From: an uncultured Selenomonadaceae bacterium
Lineage (GTDB): Bacteria; Bacillota; Negativicutes; Selenomonadales; Selenomonadaceae
DNA length: 45,800 bases
Direction of reading: 5' to 3'
Assembly: GCA_905235685.1 (NCBI GenBank)
Contig: CAJOMO010000021.1
Location: 1-45,800, forward strand
The position numbers were made by a program, and so were the translations under genes. The notes under the pieces are model-generated. The model was not told where the DNA came from, made no database searches, and saw only the letters and a list, made by a program, of their open reading frames with translations. How positions within the stretch are numbered: position 1 is the stretch's first letter; each line of letters starts with the position of its first letter. Positions 8,855 to 17,450 of the stretch are shown in pieces.

Positions 8855-10228
8855 ATGGACGAAGATAAAAAATCTAACGGTGCAGTCAAAGATTTAACGG
8901 TGGGCGAACCGGCGAAACTGATATTTTATTTTACGCTACCATTATTGGCGGGAAATATCGTGCAGCAGTTGTTTGGATTTGTGGATACGCTGATAGTGGG
9001 GCGATTTTTGGGCGTTGAGGCGCTCGCGGCGGTGGGTTGCACGGGCAGCTTGATGTTTTTAATGTTGGGCTTTGTTATGGGCGCAACGAGCGGCTTTTCG
9101 ATTTACACGGGACAAAGATTCGGCGCGAAAGATTATGACGGAATACGTTACAGCGTGGTTGTCTGTACGGTATTGGCGCTGATAATGTCGGTAACAATGT
9201 CGATAATCGGCGTGACTTTCTGCCGCGAATTGCTTGAACTGATGCAAACTCCGCCGGAAATTATTGACGGCGCATACGACTTCATTGTGATAATTTACGG
9301 CGGCGTCACCGGATTTATAATGCTACAAATGCAGTCAAATTTAATCCGCGCGCTCGGCGACAGCAAAATGCCGACCGTCTTTCAAGCAACAACCCTGGGA
9401 ATAAACATTTTGCTCGAACCGGTCGCAATAATCATTTTGGAATTGGGAATACCAGGCGCGGCGGCGGCTACAATCGTTTCAATCATTATCGGAAATATTA
9501 TTTGCTTTGTCTACATAAAAAACAGAGTGCCGCTGTTGCACGTCCGGCGCGAAGATTGGCGATTCGACAAAAAAATTATCATTGAACATTTAAAAATCGG
9601 AATACCAATGGGTTTCCAATCGTCGATAATCGCAATAGGCGCGGTAGTTGTGCAAATGGCGCTGAATGGACTCGGACCGGTGGCGGTTGCGTCCTTCGCG
9701 GCGTCAATGCGCGTTGACAGTATCGCGGTAATGCCGATGATGTCTTTTGGCGTGGCAATAGCGGCTTACACGGCACAAAATTTCGGCGCGAAAAGATTTG
9801 ACAGAATAAACGACGGCGTCAAAAAAACAATCTGGATGTCCTGCTCATTCAGCGTAGTTGCGGCGCTGTTCAATATATTTTTCGGCTCAGAAATAATCCG
9901 GCTGTTCGTCGGCGAAGGGCAAGAGCAAATCGTTGAATACGGGCAATTATTTTTGACAGTAAACGGTTTGGCGTATTGGATAATGGCGCTTTTGTTCATA
10001 TTCAGATTTACGCTGCAAGGTTTGGGCGAAAGTTTTGTACCAACAATCGCGGGCGCAATGGAACTGATTATGCGAATAGCGGCGGCAATTTTCCTTGTCG
10101 ATTGGCTGGGATATTTGGGCGTGTGCCTTGCCGCTCCAATGGCGTGGCTCGGCGGCTGCGTCCCACTGGCGATAGCATTTTTTATGACGCGGCGAAAAAT
10201 TATGCGCCTATATTCCGAGGAAGACTAA
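8855..10228 (+). CDS. MATE family efflux transporter (second copy)
   Basis: A 457-residue MATE transporter with about 12 hydrophobic helices. Family features are visible: LPLLAGNIVQQLFGFVDTLIVGRFLG at the start (given here only as a landmark spanning residues 28-53), RALGDSKMPT in the middle, and TLQGLGESFVPT in the second half. GGGAG at 8844-8848 supports ATG 8855 over the in-frame TTG at 8849. It is not a close duplicate of the MATE gene at 2630. It has hairpin element A upstream and the RTX gene downstream. The substrate is unknown. Confidence 0.9.
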   Translation: MDEDKKSNGAVKDLTVGEPAKLIFYFTLPLLAGNIVQQLFGFVDTLIVGRFLGVEALAAVGCTGSLMFLMLGFVMGATSGFSIYTGQRFGAKDYDGIRYSVVVCTVLALIMSVTMSIIGVTFCRELLELMQTPPEIIDGAYDFIVIIYGGVTGFIMLQMQSNLIRALGDSKMPTVFQATTLGINILLEPVAIIILELGIPGAAAATIVSIIIGNIICFVYIKNRVPLLHVRREDWRFDKKIIIEHLKIGIPMGFQSSIIAIGAVVVQMALNGLGPVAVASFAASMRVDSIAVMPMMSFGVAIAAYTAQNFGAKRFDRINDGVKKTIWMSCSFSVVAALFNIFFGSEIIRLFVGEGQEQIVEYGQLFLTVNGLAYWIMALLFIFRFTLQGLGESFVPTIAGAMELIMRIAAAIFLVDWLGYLGVCLAAPMAWLGGCVPLAIAFFMTRRKIMRLYSEED

Positions 10229-10230
10229 CC

Positions 10231-10252
10231 TTCATTAAAATTTCATTAAAAT
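10231..10252 (+). repeat. Perfect 11-bp tandem repeat upstream of the first RTX gene
   Basis: TTCATTAAAAT occurs twice in a row at 10231-10241 and 10242-10252, ending 12 bases before the -35 box of the adjacent promoter. It could be a regulator site or an UP-like AT-rich tract. Confidence 0.4.
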
Positions 10253-10264
10253 TGAAGACGGCTA

Positions 10265-10293
10265 TTGAAAAAAACTGCGCGGCGATTTAAAAT
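10265..10293 (+). promoter_or_regulatory. Sigma-70-type promoter of the first RTX-like gene
   Basis: TTGAAA at 10265-10270 and TAAAAT at 10288-10293 are separated by exactly 17 bases. This leaves a short leader before the AGGTGG Shine-Dalgarno at 10323-10328 and the ATG at 10334. Confidence 0.55.
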
Positions 10294-10333
10294 ATTAGCG
10301 TAAAATTTTTTGACCAGAAAGCAGGTGGTAACA

Positions 10334-12001
10334 ATGGCTGAATTGGATAAAACTTCCCTCATTAACAGCGTCGAAAATTACGCAGATTCGCTGTGGGATA
10401 AAACACTCGACAACCTCAAAACCAAAATGGTTGAGGAAGCGGAATCTAAAGACGTTTCCAAAGATTTGCTGAACACGCTCAAAGCCAATGTTGACCTACA
10501 GGATTACCCCGACGACGTTTATTACACAGTCATGGACGAAATTGTTGAAAATAAAGACGAAACCGTTACAACCACCACGAAGAAGAAAAGCAGCAACATT
10601 TTTAAGAAAATCGCCAATTGGTTTGAAGACGTGTTCGACAGCATTTTCAGCAAAAAAACGCGCTCGCTGATTGTCGACGGCTTGACTTATCTTGTGGCGG
10701 GCGCGATTGGCAAGACAGTTACTTTGGCGAAAATTACCGTCAGCGGCGTTGATCACATTTTGAATTGGACGGGCGTAACGGACAACGATCATACTGTTTC
10801 AGATTTTATTGACGACGTTATCGACGCGGGCACGGATTATTGCAAAAGTCTCTGGAGGAAAATTTCTCAGAGCAGCACCGGCGAATTGGTAACAAATTGG
10901 CTTGAATCGCTCGTTGGCAAAAATGACCACGTCAGCGATTTTATCAGCACGTTGCAGGAAGTTTATTCGGATATCAATCAAGACAATTACAAAACAAAGC
11001 TGGTTGAATTGACGGCTGAAGTTTTCGCTGATAACAGTTCGACGATTAGCAATTTGACGAATAAATATACAACGCTGGTTGAGAAAGTTGACGCTCTGAA
11101 AAATGGCACCGATATCAGCGCCGTTTCTGACAGCTACAAAAATTTCGTTGACAGCTACAACGATTTGGCAAGCGCGCTCGGTACAAGCGGCATTTCCTAC
11201 GATACCATCAACGAATTTATCAGCGATAATGAAACTGATTCGCGCGATGTTTTTCTCTACGCGGACGGCGACGGCGATGTTGTGCTTGACAATTTCAAAG
11301 CCGGTTCGAGCGATAATAGCGACGTGATTTATCTGCAGGGCAGTTTGGGCGAAATTAACCGCGAAGGAAATGTTGTTACCGTGAACGGAGCAAGCGGCGG
11401 CGCTCTTACCATTGAAACCGATTTTTCGACGGACGAGGCGATTTTGTATACGATTGACGGCGAAAATATCGGCGCGGCAAAATTGGCAGATTCAACCAAC
11501 ACGCTGTACTACGATAAAAATGTTTACTATTTCCGTTTCAATGACAACGCGGGCAAACTTTATTACTGGGGCGGCGAAGATATGACAATCGCGCTGGATA
11601 ATTCGACGACTCCGCAAGAATATATTGGTTTGAAGTCGATAATCACCAGGAGCGATACCGAGAAAGCCAGCGGCAATTTGACACTGATTGGCAATGATTT
11701 GGACAATGAAATTTACAGCGGCGCAGGCAACGATACCTTAACGGGAGGCGCGGGTGCTGATACGTTTTATTGGGGCAGCGGCGACGGCAACGACCTTATC
11801 ACCGACGCTGAAAGTTCTGACGTCATCGATTTGTACAACGTAAGCCTCAGCGATATTGCCGAAGTTACAAGTTCCGATAACAGCATTGGTATAAAATTGA
11901 ATGACGGCGCACAGTTGGAAGTTCAAGGCACAGACGCCACTTTCAAATTTAGTGACAGTTCGCGTTACAAATATCAAAGCGGTTGGCAACAGCAAGCGTA
12001 A
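10334..12001 (+). CDS. RTX-like calcium-binding repeat protein 1
   Basis: This 555-residue protein has no Sec signal. Residues 1-300 are a mostly helical, acidic region with no family I recognise; a hydrophobic segment (LIVDGLTYLVAGAIGKTV) lies near residue 115. From about residue 301 (SRDVFLYADGDG) begins a module shared with RTX-like protein 2. The module ends in a beta-roll stretch with GAGNDTLTGGAGADTFYWGSGDG, the Ca2+-binding nonapeptide type, and a C-terminal tail RYKYQSGWQQQA. RTX-type proteins usually leave the cell by type I secretion with a C-terminal signal, and the shared tail may serve this; no T1SS genes are in the window. Function (adhesin, S-layer-like or enzyme) cannot be told. 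Confidence 0.8.
   Translation: MAELDKTSLINSVENYADSLWDKTLDNLKTKMVEEAESKDVSKDLLNTLKANVDLQDYPDDVYYTVMDEIVENKDETVTTTTKKKSSNIFKKIANWFEDVFDSIFSKKTRSLIVDGLTYLVAGAIGKTVTLAKITVSGVDHILNWTGVTDNDHTVSDFIDDVIDAGTDYCKSLWRKISQSSTGELVTNWLESLVGKNDHVSDFISTLQEVYSDINQDNYKTKLVELTAEVFADNSSTISNLTNKYTTLVEKVDALKNGTDISAVSDSYKNFVDSYNDLASALGTSGISYDTINEFISDNETDSRDVFLYADGDGDVVLDNFKAGSSDNSDVIYLQGSLGEINREGNVVTVNGASGGALTIETDFSTDEAILYTIDGENIGAAKLADSTNTLYYDKNVYYFRFNDNAGKLYYWGGEDMTIALDNSTTPQEYIGLKSIITRSDTEKASGNLTLIGNDLDNEIYSGAGNDTLTGGAGADTFYWGSGDGNDLITDAESSDVIDLYNVSLSDIAEVTSSDNSIGIKLNDGAQLEVQGTDATFKFSDSSRYKYQSGWQQQA
11235..12001 (+). repeat. Direct repeat, copy 1: shared RTX C-terminal module
   Basis: The 3' part of RTX gene 1 is repeated at 14377-15148 in RTX gene 2. 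From about 11290 to 11840 long stretches are identical base for base. Divergence grows toward both ends. Confidence 0.9.
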
Positions 12002-12025
12002 AAATAAAGTTTAATTTAATCTGCG

Positions 12026-12054
12026 GGCGTACTCAAAAGAGAGTGCGCTTTTTT
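12026..12054 (+). terminator. Intrinsic terminator after RTX gene 1
   Basis: GCGTACTC pairs with GAGTGCGC across the loop AAAAGA, followed by a run of six T. It lies 25 bases after the RTX1 stop. Confidence 0.75.
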
Positions 12055-12112
12055 ATTTGCAAAAAAGGTGTATAATTGTCCGGACGTAACAACACGAAAA
12101 AAAGCTGTGTGT

Positions 12113-12118
12113 TATAAT
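12113..12118 (+). promoter_or_regulatory. Possible -10 box upstream of RTX gene 2
   Basis: A perfect TATAAT lies 41 bases before the ATG at 12160; another is at 12071-12076. Neither has a good -35 box at the right distance, so which one is used is unclear. Confidence 0.3.
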
Positions 12119-12378
12119 AAAAAAGATAGTATGTTTATTTTTGAAAGGAGTAGATTTTTATGGCAGATATTTCAAATTACATCAGCTCAACTATTATCAC
12201 GGGTACGTCGGATAACGACAGCATTTACAATCTAGGCGATAGCGTCACGATAGCTGGCGGCGTGGGCGATGATTCTATTCACAATGGCGGCAATAATGTT
12301 ACGATTGACGGCGGAACGAGCGATGATTCAATTGCAAATTTTGGTCGATATGTTTCAATTAATGGCGGAGCTGGCAAT

Positions 12379-12620
12379 GACTCTATTTACAATTCAGTTT
12401 TGTGCAATAATGTCACGATAAATAGCGGGGACGGCAATGATATCATTTCAAATTATAATTCCATTGTTGCGATAGACGGCGGCGCTGGTAACGATTCTAT
12501 TTACAATTCGCTTTTTTGCAATAATGTCACGATAAATAGCGGGGACGGCAATGATACCATTTCAAGTTATAGTTCCATTGTTGCGATAGACGGCGGCGCT
12601 GGTAACGATTCTATTTACAA
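12379..12620 (+). repeat. 114-bp tandem duplication inside RTX gene 2
   Basis: The stretch from 12405 recurs from 12519 with only a few changes; the period of 114 bases equals 38 codons. The encoded unit runs from CNNVTINSGDGNDIIS to IVAIDGGAGNDSIYN. The near-identity points to a recent duplication. Confidence 0.85.
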
Positions 12621-14376
12621 TTTCGGCAATAATGTTACCATAACCGGCGGCACAGGCGACGATACCGTTAATAATGGCAGCTACAAAACCATTGTTTACA
12701 AATATGCAGAAGGCGACGGCAACGATTTGATTTATTCTTTTGGTTCAGATTCCACGCTCAATTTGATTTCCGGAAATATCACAGACAGTTTTTCGAATGG
12801 TTCAGATGCTATTCTCGAAATTGGCAACGGCTCAATCACATTGAAGGGCTTTGGAAATTATCCTCTAAACGTCCTTGATTCGAGCGGCAATTTAACTCAG
12901 ACTGAAAGTTTGGAGGTCGTTTTGAGAGGCACTGAAGGCGACGACAGTCTTAGCAATACTAAAGACAATATTAATATACGCGCTTTTGCCGGAAATGACA
13001 CAATCAACAATAGTGGAGACCAGGTTGCGATATTTGGCGGCGAAGGCAATGATTCCATTTCAAACCGCAGTTCTTCGTGGTTGTTTGACGTTAACAATGT
13101 CACGATAGACGGCGGCGCGGGCGACGACTATATTTCAAATGATGGCAAATATGCTACTATCGATGGCGGCGCCGGGAACGATACAATTTATAATAATCGC
13201 AACGGTGATACTGTCAAGATAAATGGCGGCGACGGCGACGATTCAATTATTAATCCTGGCGTTTACTATGGCGCTTATTATGCTGATAGTGGTATGTACC
13301 TTACAATTGACGGCGGCGCCGGTAACGATTATATTTACAGCTATTTAAATACCAATGATACAATATCCGGTGGTACAGGTAATGATACTGTCAGCTTGGG
13401 GGGCTATAGCGGTGTTTTTTTATCAATATGCAGAAGGCGACGGCAACGATTTAATTTATTCGTTTAATCAAAATTCAACGCTCAATGTAACCTCCGGCAA
13501 CATTACCGGCGTCTCTTTGAATGGCTTCAGTTTAGTTTTTAATATCGGTAACGGCTCAATCACATTGAGTAATTATGGTAATAATCCTGTTAATGTTCTT
13601 GATTCAAGCGGAAATTTAACACAGACAGAGAGATTTGATGTTGTTGTAAATGGAACTGAAGGAGATGACAGCCTAACCAATTTTAACCCACAAACAACGA
13701 TAAATGCTTTGGGCGGTAACGATACTATTTCAAACGCTGGCAGTAACGTTAAAATTTATGGAGGCTCTGGCAACGATTCAATTAGTAACAGCGGCATTAA
13801 TTCAAATGATGTCACAATTGAAGCTGGTGCGGGTGACGACACTATTTCAAATTCCGGAATCAATAGCAGCATAATTGGTGATGAGGGCAATGATTATATT
13901 CAAAATTCCGGTTCAAATGTAACGATTAACGGCGGCAACGGTAATGATACAATTCTTCATTCATCTTTCTATAACAGTTACTACAATCGAATTTCAGGTG
14001 GCAATCCGGTAATTTTCGGCGGCACCGGCGATGACATGATAAATATCGGTACCAGTTATGATGGTTCTTACCGCGCTACAGTTTTCGGCGGCACCGGCAA
14101 TGACATTATCACGCTTAGCGGCAATGGGAGCAGCAATTCCATTATCTACAATGCGGGTGACGGCAACGATACTGTTTTGAATTTTACTGCGAATGATACT
14201 TTGCAAATCGTGAACAGCAGCTATTCAACCACAGCTGGCGGCAATGATATTATCGTCAGTGTCGGCGACGGTTCAATTCTTTTGAAGGACGCGGCGAGCA
14301 TTTCACCCAACATTGAAGGCACGATAGGCGAAGATAATTCCATTTCTGACGGTGGCAATAATACGACGCCTGCCAG

Positions 14377-15148
14377 TGATTCGCGCGACATTTTTGTTTA
14401 TGCGAATGGCGAAGGCGACCGGACGATTAGGGACTTCAAGGCAGGTTCGAGCGATAACAGCGACGTGATTTATCTGCAGGGCAGTTTGGGCGAAATTAAC
14501 CGCGAGGGCAACGTTGTTACCGTGAACGGTGCAAGTGGCGGCGCTCTCGTTATCGAAACGGATTTTTCAACCGACGAGGCAATTTTGTATACGATTGACG
14601 GCGAAAATATCGGCGCGGCAAAATTGGCGGATTCAACCAATACGCTTTACTACGATAAAAATGTTTACTATTTCCGTTTCAATGACAACGCGGGCAGACT
14701 TTATTATTGGGGCGGCGAAGACGTGACAATCGCGCTGGATAATTCAACGACTCCGCAAGAATATATTGGTTTGAAGTCGATAATCACCAGGAGCGATACC
14801 GAGAAAGCCAGCGGCAATTTGACTTTGATTGGCAATGATTTGGACAACGAGATTTACAGCGGAGCGGGAAATGATTATCTGACGGGCGGCAGTGGTGCTG
14901 ATACGTTTTATTGGGGCAGTGGCGACGGCTATGACATTATCACCGATGCCAATACCGACGACACCATCAATTTGTACAACGTCAGCTTGAGCGATATCAG
15001 CTCCATCAGTGTTTCGGACAATAAATTGGATTTGCGGCTGAATGACGGTTCGCATTTGGACGCGTATTATGGCACACAGGCAACTTTCCAATTTAGCGAC
15101 GGCGCACGCTACAAATATGAAAATAACGATTGGCAACAGCAAGATTAA
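14377..15148 (+). repeat. Direct repeat, copy 2: shared RTX C-terminal module
   Basis: Second copy of the module at 11235-12001. It encodes SRDIFVYANGEGDRTIRDF through the beta-roll and the WQQQ tail. Most of the 257 residues are the same as in copy 1. Confidence 0.9.
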
Positions 15149-15168
15149 CCGATATATCAATAAAAAAA

Positions 15169-15269
15169 GGCGCTCAAGGATGAGCGCCCCTGTGGCGCGC
15201 TTGTCACGTGATGTGACAATCCGCGCCACGTTTTTCTTTGCAACTTTCTTTTACGATAAAAGAAAGTTG
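15169..15269 (+). repeat. Three-hairpin intergenic element, copy B
   Basis: Hairpin 1 pairs 15169-15176 with 15181-15188 (GGCGCTCA, loop AGGA). It is preceded by seven A, so the minus strand reads hairpin plus T-run, an intrinsic terminator for the FliD-C-like gene at 15278. Hairpin 2 pairs 15192-15199/15222-15229 (GTGGCGCG) outside and 15201-15207/15213-15219 (TTGTCAC, loop GTGAT) inside. The box TTTCTTTGC spans 15234-15242, overlapping the first bases of hairpin 3. Hairpin 3 pairs 15241-15253 with 15257-15269 (CAACTTTCTTTTA, loop CGA). It is nearly identical to copy D, which lies inverted 20 kb away. Confidence 0.9.
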
Positions 15270-15277
15270 ATATTACT

Positions 15278-16084
15278 TTAGAACATCATATTGACGAGGT
15301 TACCGATATTTGAAATAGACGTCATATTGATAAAAGATTTACCGGTGTAGAGGGCGGCGGCGGAAAGTTCATTGCCGAGCATAGATTTTGCGGCGGGGAA
15401 AAGTTGGTCGCGCTGACTGTTAGCCGTATCGATATGCTGAGTGGCTTTACCGGCGAGTCCGCCTTTGCCGAGAATACTTGAAACTTTGTCCGGATTATTG
15501 GCAATAGATTCAGCAAGTGTATCTTCGTCAATAGTGAGTTTGCCGTCACTTCCGACAGTTATACCGATGGATTCGTAATTGGCGGAGCGATAAGTTGTAT
15601 CGCCGAAATTGGAGGCCATTCTTCCGACGCGCGCTGAAACTTCGCTGTTGTCCTTCAGAAAACTAATCGTATCGTTGTAGCTGTTTACCAAATCTTGAAC
15701 GGTGTCGAGCGCACTTTGCATACCTTTGCTGTAAGTGGTTTTAGTGATTTTGTTGCCGTCTTCGTCGACTTCTTCAGTTTTCGTGATAGGATTTTCGCCC
15801 ACGTCGATTGTGAGATTTTTCATATTCTCGGCAGCTTTACCGAGCGCGGACATATTATCGTCAAATTCCGTGTAAAAAGTATCTTTGGCGGTGTTGTAAC
15901 TTGACATGACCGAAGAAACATTTGATTTAATTTCGCTGAGACCGGCAAGCGCTGTTGCAGCATTCGCGGAAAAATTACCGTAATTGCTCCAGAGGCTATT
16001 GAGCGAACTTTTGCGGCTCTGCGTCGAATAATTGTTGAACAACGAAGTATTACCCGATCCGACCATATTTGTAATCGTCGCCAT
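15278..16084 (-). CDS. Orphan FliD C-terminal-domain-like protein
   Basis: A 268-residue protein without a signal peptide. Its second half resembles the C-terminal domain of the flagellar cap protein FliD: DLVNSYNDTISFL, YESIGITVGSDGKLTIDEDTL and NPDKVSSILG align by eye with VDDYNALLKKL, YSIGISTSGTKGQLTLDEDKL and DPDVVYNIF of the FliD in this window. The N-terminal half (SLFNNYSTQSRKSSLNSLWSNYG) is helical and not recognisable. AAGGGTGA precedes the ATG, and a sigma-28-like promoter lies upstream, supporting flagellar co-regulation. It could be an accessory cap or hook protein or a surface protein exported by the flagellar apparatus. It is convergent with RTX gene 2, ending 9 bases from element B. 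Confidence 0.65.
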   Translation of the reverse strand: MATITNMVGSGNTSLFNNYSTQSRKSSLNSLWSNYGNFSANAATALAGLSEIKSNVSSVMSSYNTAKDTFYTEFDDNMSALGKAAENMKNLTIDVGENPITKTEEVDEDGNKITKTTYSKGMQSALDTVQDLVNSYNDTISFLKDNSEVSARVGRMASNFGDTTYRSANYESIGITVGSDGKLTIDEDTLAESIANNPDKVSSILGKGGLAGKATQHIDTANSQRDQLFPAAKSMLGNELSAAALYTGKSFINMTSISNIGNLVNMMF

Positions 16085-16113
16085 TATAAATCACCCTTCC
16101 TTGAAAAAAATCC

Positions 16114-16141
16114 TTGACTATTTTTTTACATTTTATATTAT
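16114..16141 (+). promoter_or_regulatory. Sigma-70-type promoter of the PLP-enzyme gene
   Basis: TTGACT at 16114-16119 and TATTAT at 16136-16141 are 16 bases apart, upstream of the gene starting at 16197. Confidence 0.5.
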
Positions 16142-16142
16142 T

Positions 16143-16170
16143 TAATCGGCATTTGCAAGCGAAAGGTTAA
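16143..16170 (-). promoter_or_regulatory. Sigma-28 (FliA)-like promoter of the FliD-C-like gene
   Basis: On the minus strand TTAA (16170-16167) is followed after 16 bases by GCCGATTA (16150-16143). The known sigma-28 pattern is TAAA, about 15 bases, then GCCGATAA. Transcription would start near 16136, about 50 bases before the ATG. Confidence 0.5.
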
Positions 16171-16196
16171 ATAATTTTTTGACGGAGGTTAAAATC

Positions 16197-17450
16197 TTGG
16201 ATTTGAGGAAAAAAATTCTGCGCGAAGTTGAAAAAATTTTTGAGCACGTTGACGAAATTTCGGCGATTAATACCGCGAAAGTTTTAAACGCAATGCGAAA
16301 GTTGAAAGTTTCGGACGCTCATTTTAAAACGACAACCGGCTATGCTTACGGCGATATTGGGCGTGAAAAACTTGACGAACTTTTTGCAGAAATTTTCAAG
16401 GCGGAATCTGCGCTCGTACGTACGCAATTTGTCAGCGGCACTCACGCACTGGCTACGGTTTTATTTGGGATTTTGCGCCCAGGTGACGAATTAATTTCCG
16501 TGACCGGTGAGCCTTACGATACAATGCAGACTGTTATTGGCTGGAAAAATCCTGCGCGAGGCTCATTGAAAGAATTTGGCGTTGGTTACAAAGAAATTGC
16601 CCTGCGCGACGGAAAAGTTGACATTGACGAAATTAAAAACGCCGTGACTTCCAAAACAAAGCTGGCGCTGATTCAAAGATCCCGCGGTTATTCTTTGCGT
16701 TCGCCGCTCACCATTTCCGATATCGAAAAAATTTGCGCGGCGATTAAAGCTGTCAATCCGCATTGCGTGACTTTCGTTGATAATTGTTATGGCGAATTTG
16801 TCGAAACTTCCGAGCCTGTCGAAGTTGGCGCTGATATTGTTGCCGGCAGTCTGATTAAAAATATTGGCGGCGGACTTGCTCCAACCGGCGGATATATTGT
16901 TGGGCGAAAAGATTTGGTTGAATTGGCGTCCTACAGATTGACAGCGCCTGGTATGGGGAATGAGCTCGGCGCAAGTTTGGGAACGCCGCGCCTTTTATTT
17001 CAAGGATTATTTTTAGCGCCGCACGTTACGGCACAGGCTTTGAAGGCGGCAATTTTTGCGGCAGGAATTTTTTCCGAATTGGGATTTAAAACTTCGCCGT
17101 TGCCAAATGAAAATCGCGCAGATATCATTCAAGCCATCGAATTAAAATCCGCCGACAACTTGATAAAATTCTGTCGCGCAGTGCAGGAATTTTCGCCGGT
17201 AGATTCTTTCGCCGCGCCCGAACCGTGGGATATGCCAGGTTACACCGACAAAATCATAATGGCGGCGGGAACTTTCGTACAGGGCGCGTCAATCGAAATT
17301 TCGGCGGACGGACCTCTGCGCGAACCATTCACGGTATTTTTGCAGGGCGGGTTGACTTTCGAACACGCGGCGCTCGTTATCTTGCACGCAGCTCAAGCCG
17401 TCAGCAATATTGATGGTCAAAGTGAATTGCCGCATAATCTTTCGGATTGA
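16197..17450 (+). CDS. Methionine gamma-lyase / aluminium-resistance family PLP enzyme
   Basis: This 417-residue protein belongs to the Alum_res family of fold-type I PLP enzymes, often annotated as methionine gamma-lyase family (YnbB-like). Visible features are FVSGTHALATVLFGILRPGDEL (cofactor loop, residues about 80-101), FVDNCYGEFVETSEP, and the probable PLP lysine in AGSLIKNIGGGLAPTGGY. Length is normal. I start at TTG 16197, with GGAGG 8 bases upstream, rather than the in-frame TTG at 16179. Its last 50 bases overlap the CDF gene on the other strand. The physiological substrate of this family is uncertain. Confidence 0.85.
   Translation: MDLRKKILREVEKIFEHVDEISAINTAKVLNAMRKLKVSDAHFKTTTGYAYGDIGREKLDELFAEIFKAESALVRTQFVSGTHALATVLFGILRPGDELISVTGEPYDTMQTVIGWKNPARGSLKEFGVGYKEIALRDGKVDIDEIKNAVTSKTKLALIQRSRGYSLRSPLTISDIEKICAAIKAVNPHCVTFVDNCYGEFVETSEPVEVGADIVAGSLIKNIGGGLAPTGGYIVGRKDLVELASYRLTAPGMGNELGASLGTPRLLFQGLFLAPHVTAQALKAAIFAAGIFSELGFKTSPLPNENRADIIQAIELKSADNLIKFCRAVQEFSPVDSFAAPEPWDMPGYTDKIIMAAGTFVQGASIEISADGPLREPFTVFLQGGLTFEHAALVILHAAQAVSNIDGQSELPHNLSD

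Larger units (their letters stand above)
12160..15148 (+). pseudogene. RTX-like repeat protein 2, interrupted by a +1 shift in a T7 run
   Basis: Read across one frame change, this locus encodes about 995 residues of RTX-like repeats. The first frame (12160-13467, 435 residues) and the second (open from 13355 to 15148) meet at the seven T at 13415-13421. Dropping one T restores GVFYQYAEGDGNDLIYSF, matching the in-frame copy of the same module earlier in the gene (KYAEGDGNDLIYSF). The repeats have a period near 20 residues of the form NNVTIDGGAGNDSIYN, typical of beta-roll Ca2+-binding repeats. The C-terminal 260 residues equal those of RTX protein 1 and end in NDWQQQD. GAAAGGAG precedes the ATG. 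It could be phase-variable, rescued by slippage, a real pseudogene, or a sequencing error in the homopolymer. Confidence 0.8.

Noticed and set aside
12160..15148. CRISPR-like or satellite repeat array
   Set aside because: The repeats keep codon phase and encode GGxGND beta-roll units; there are no spacers.
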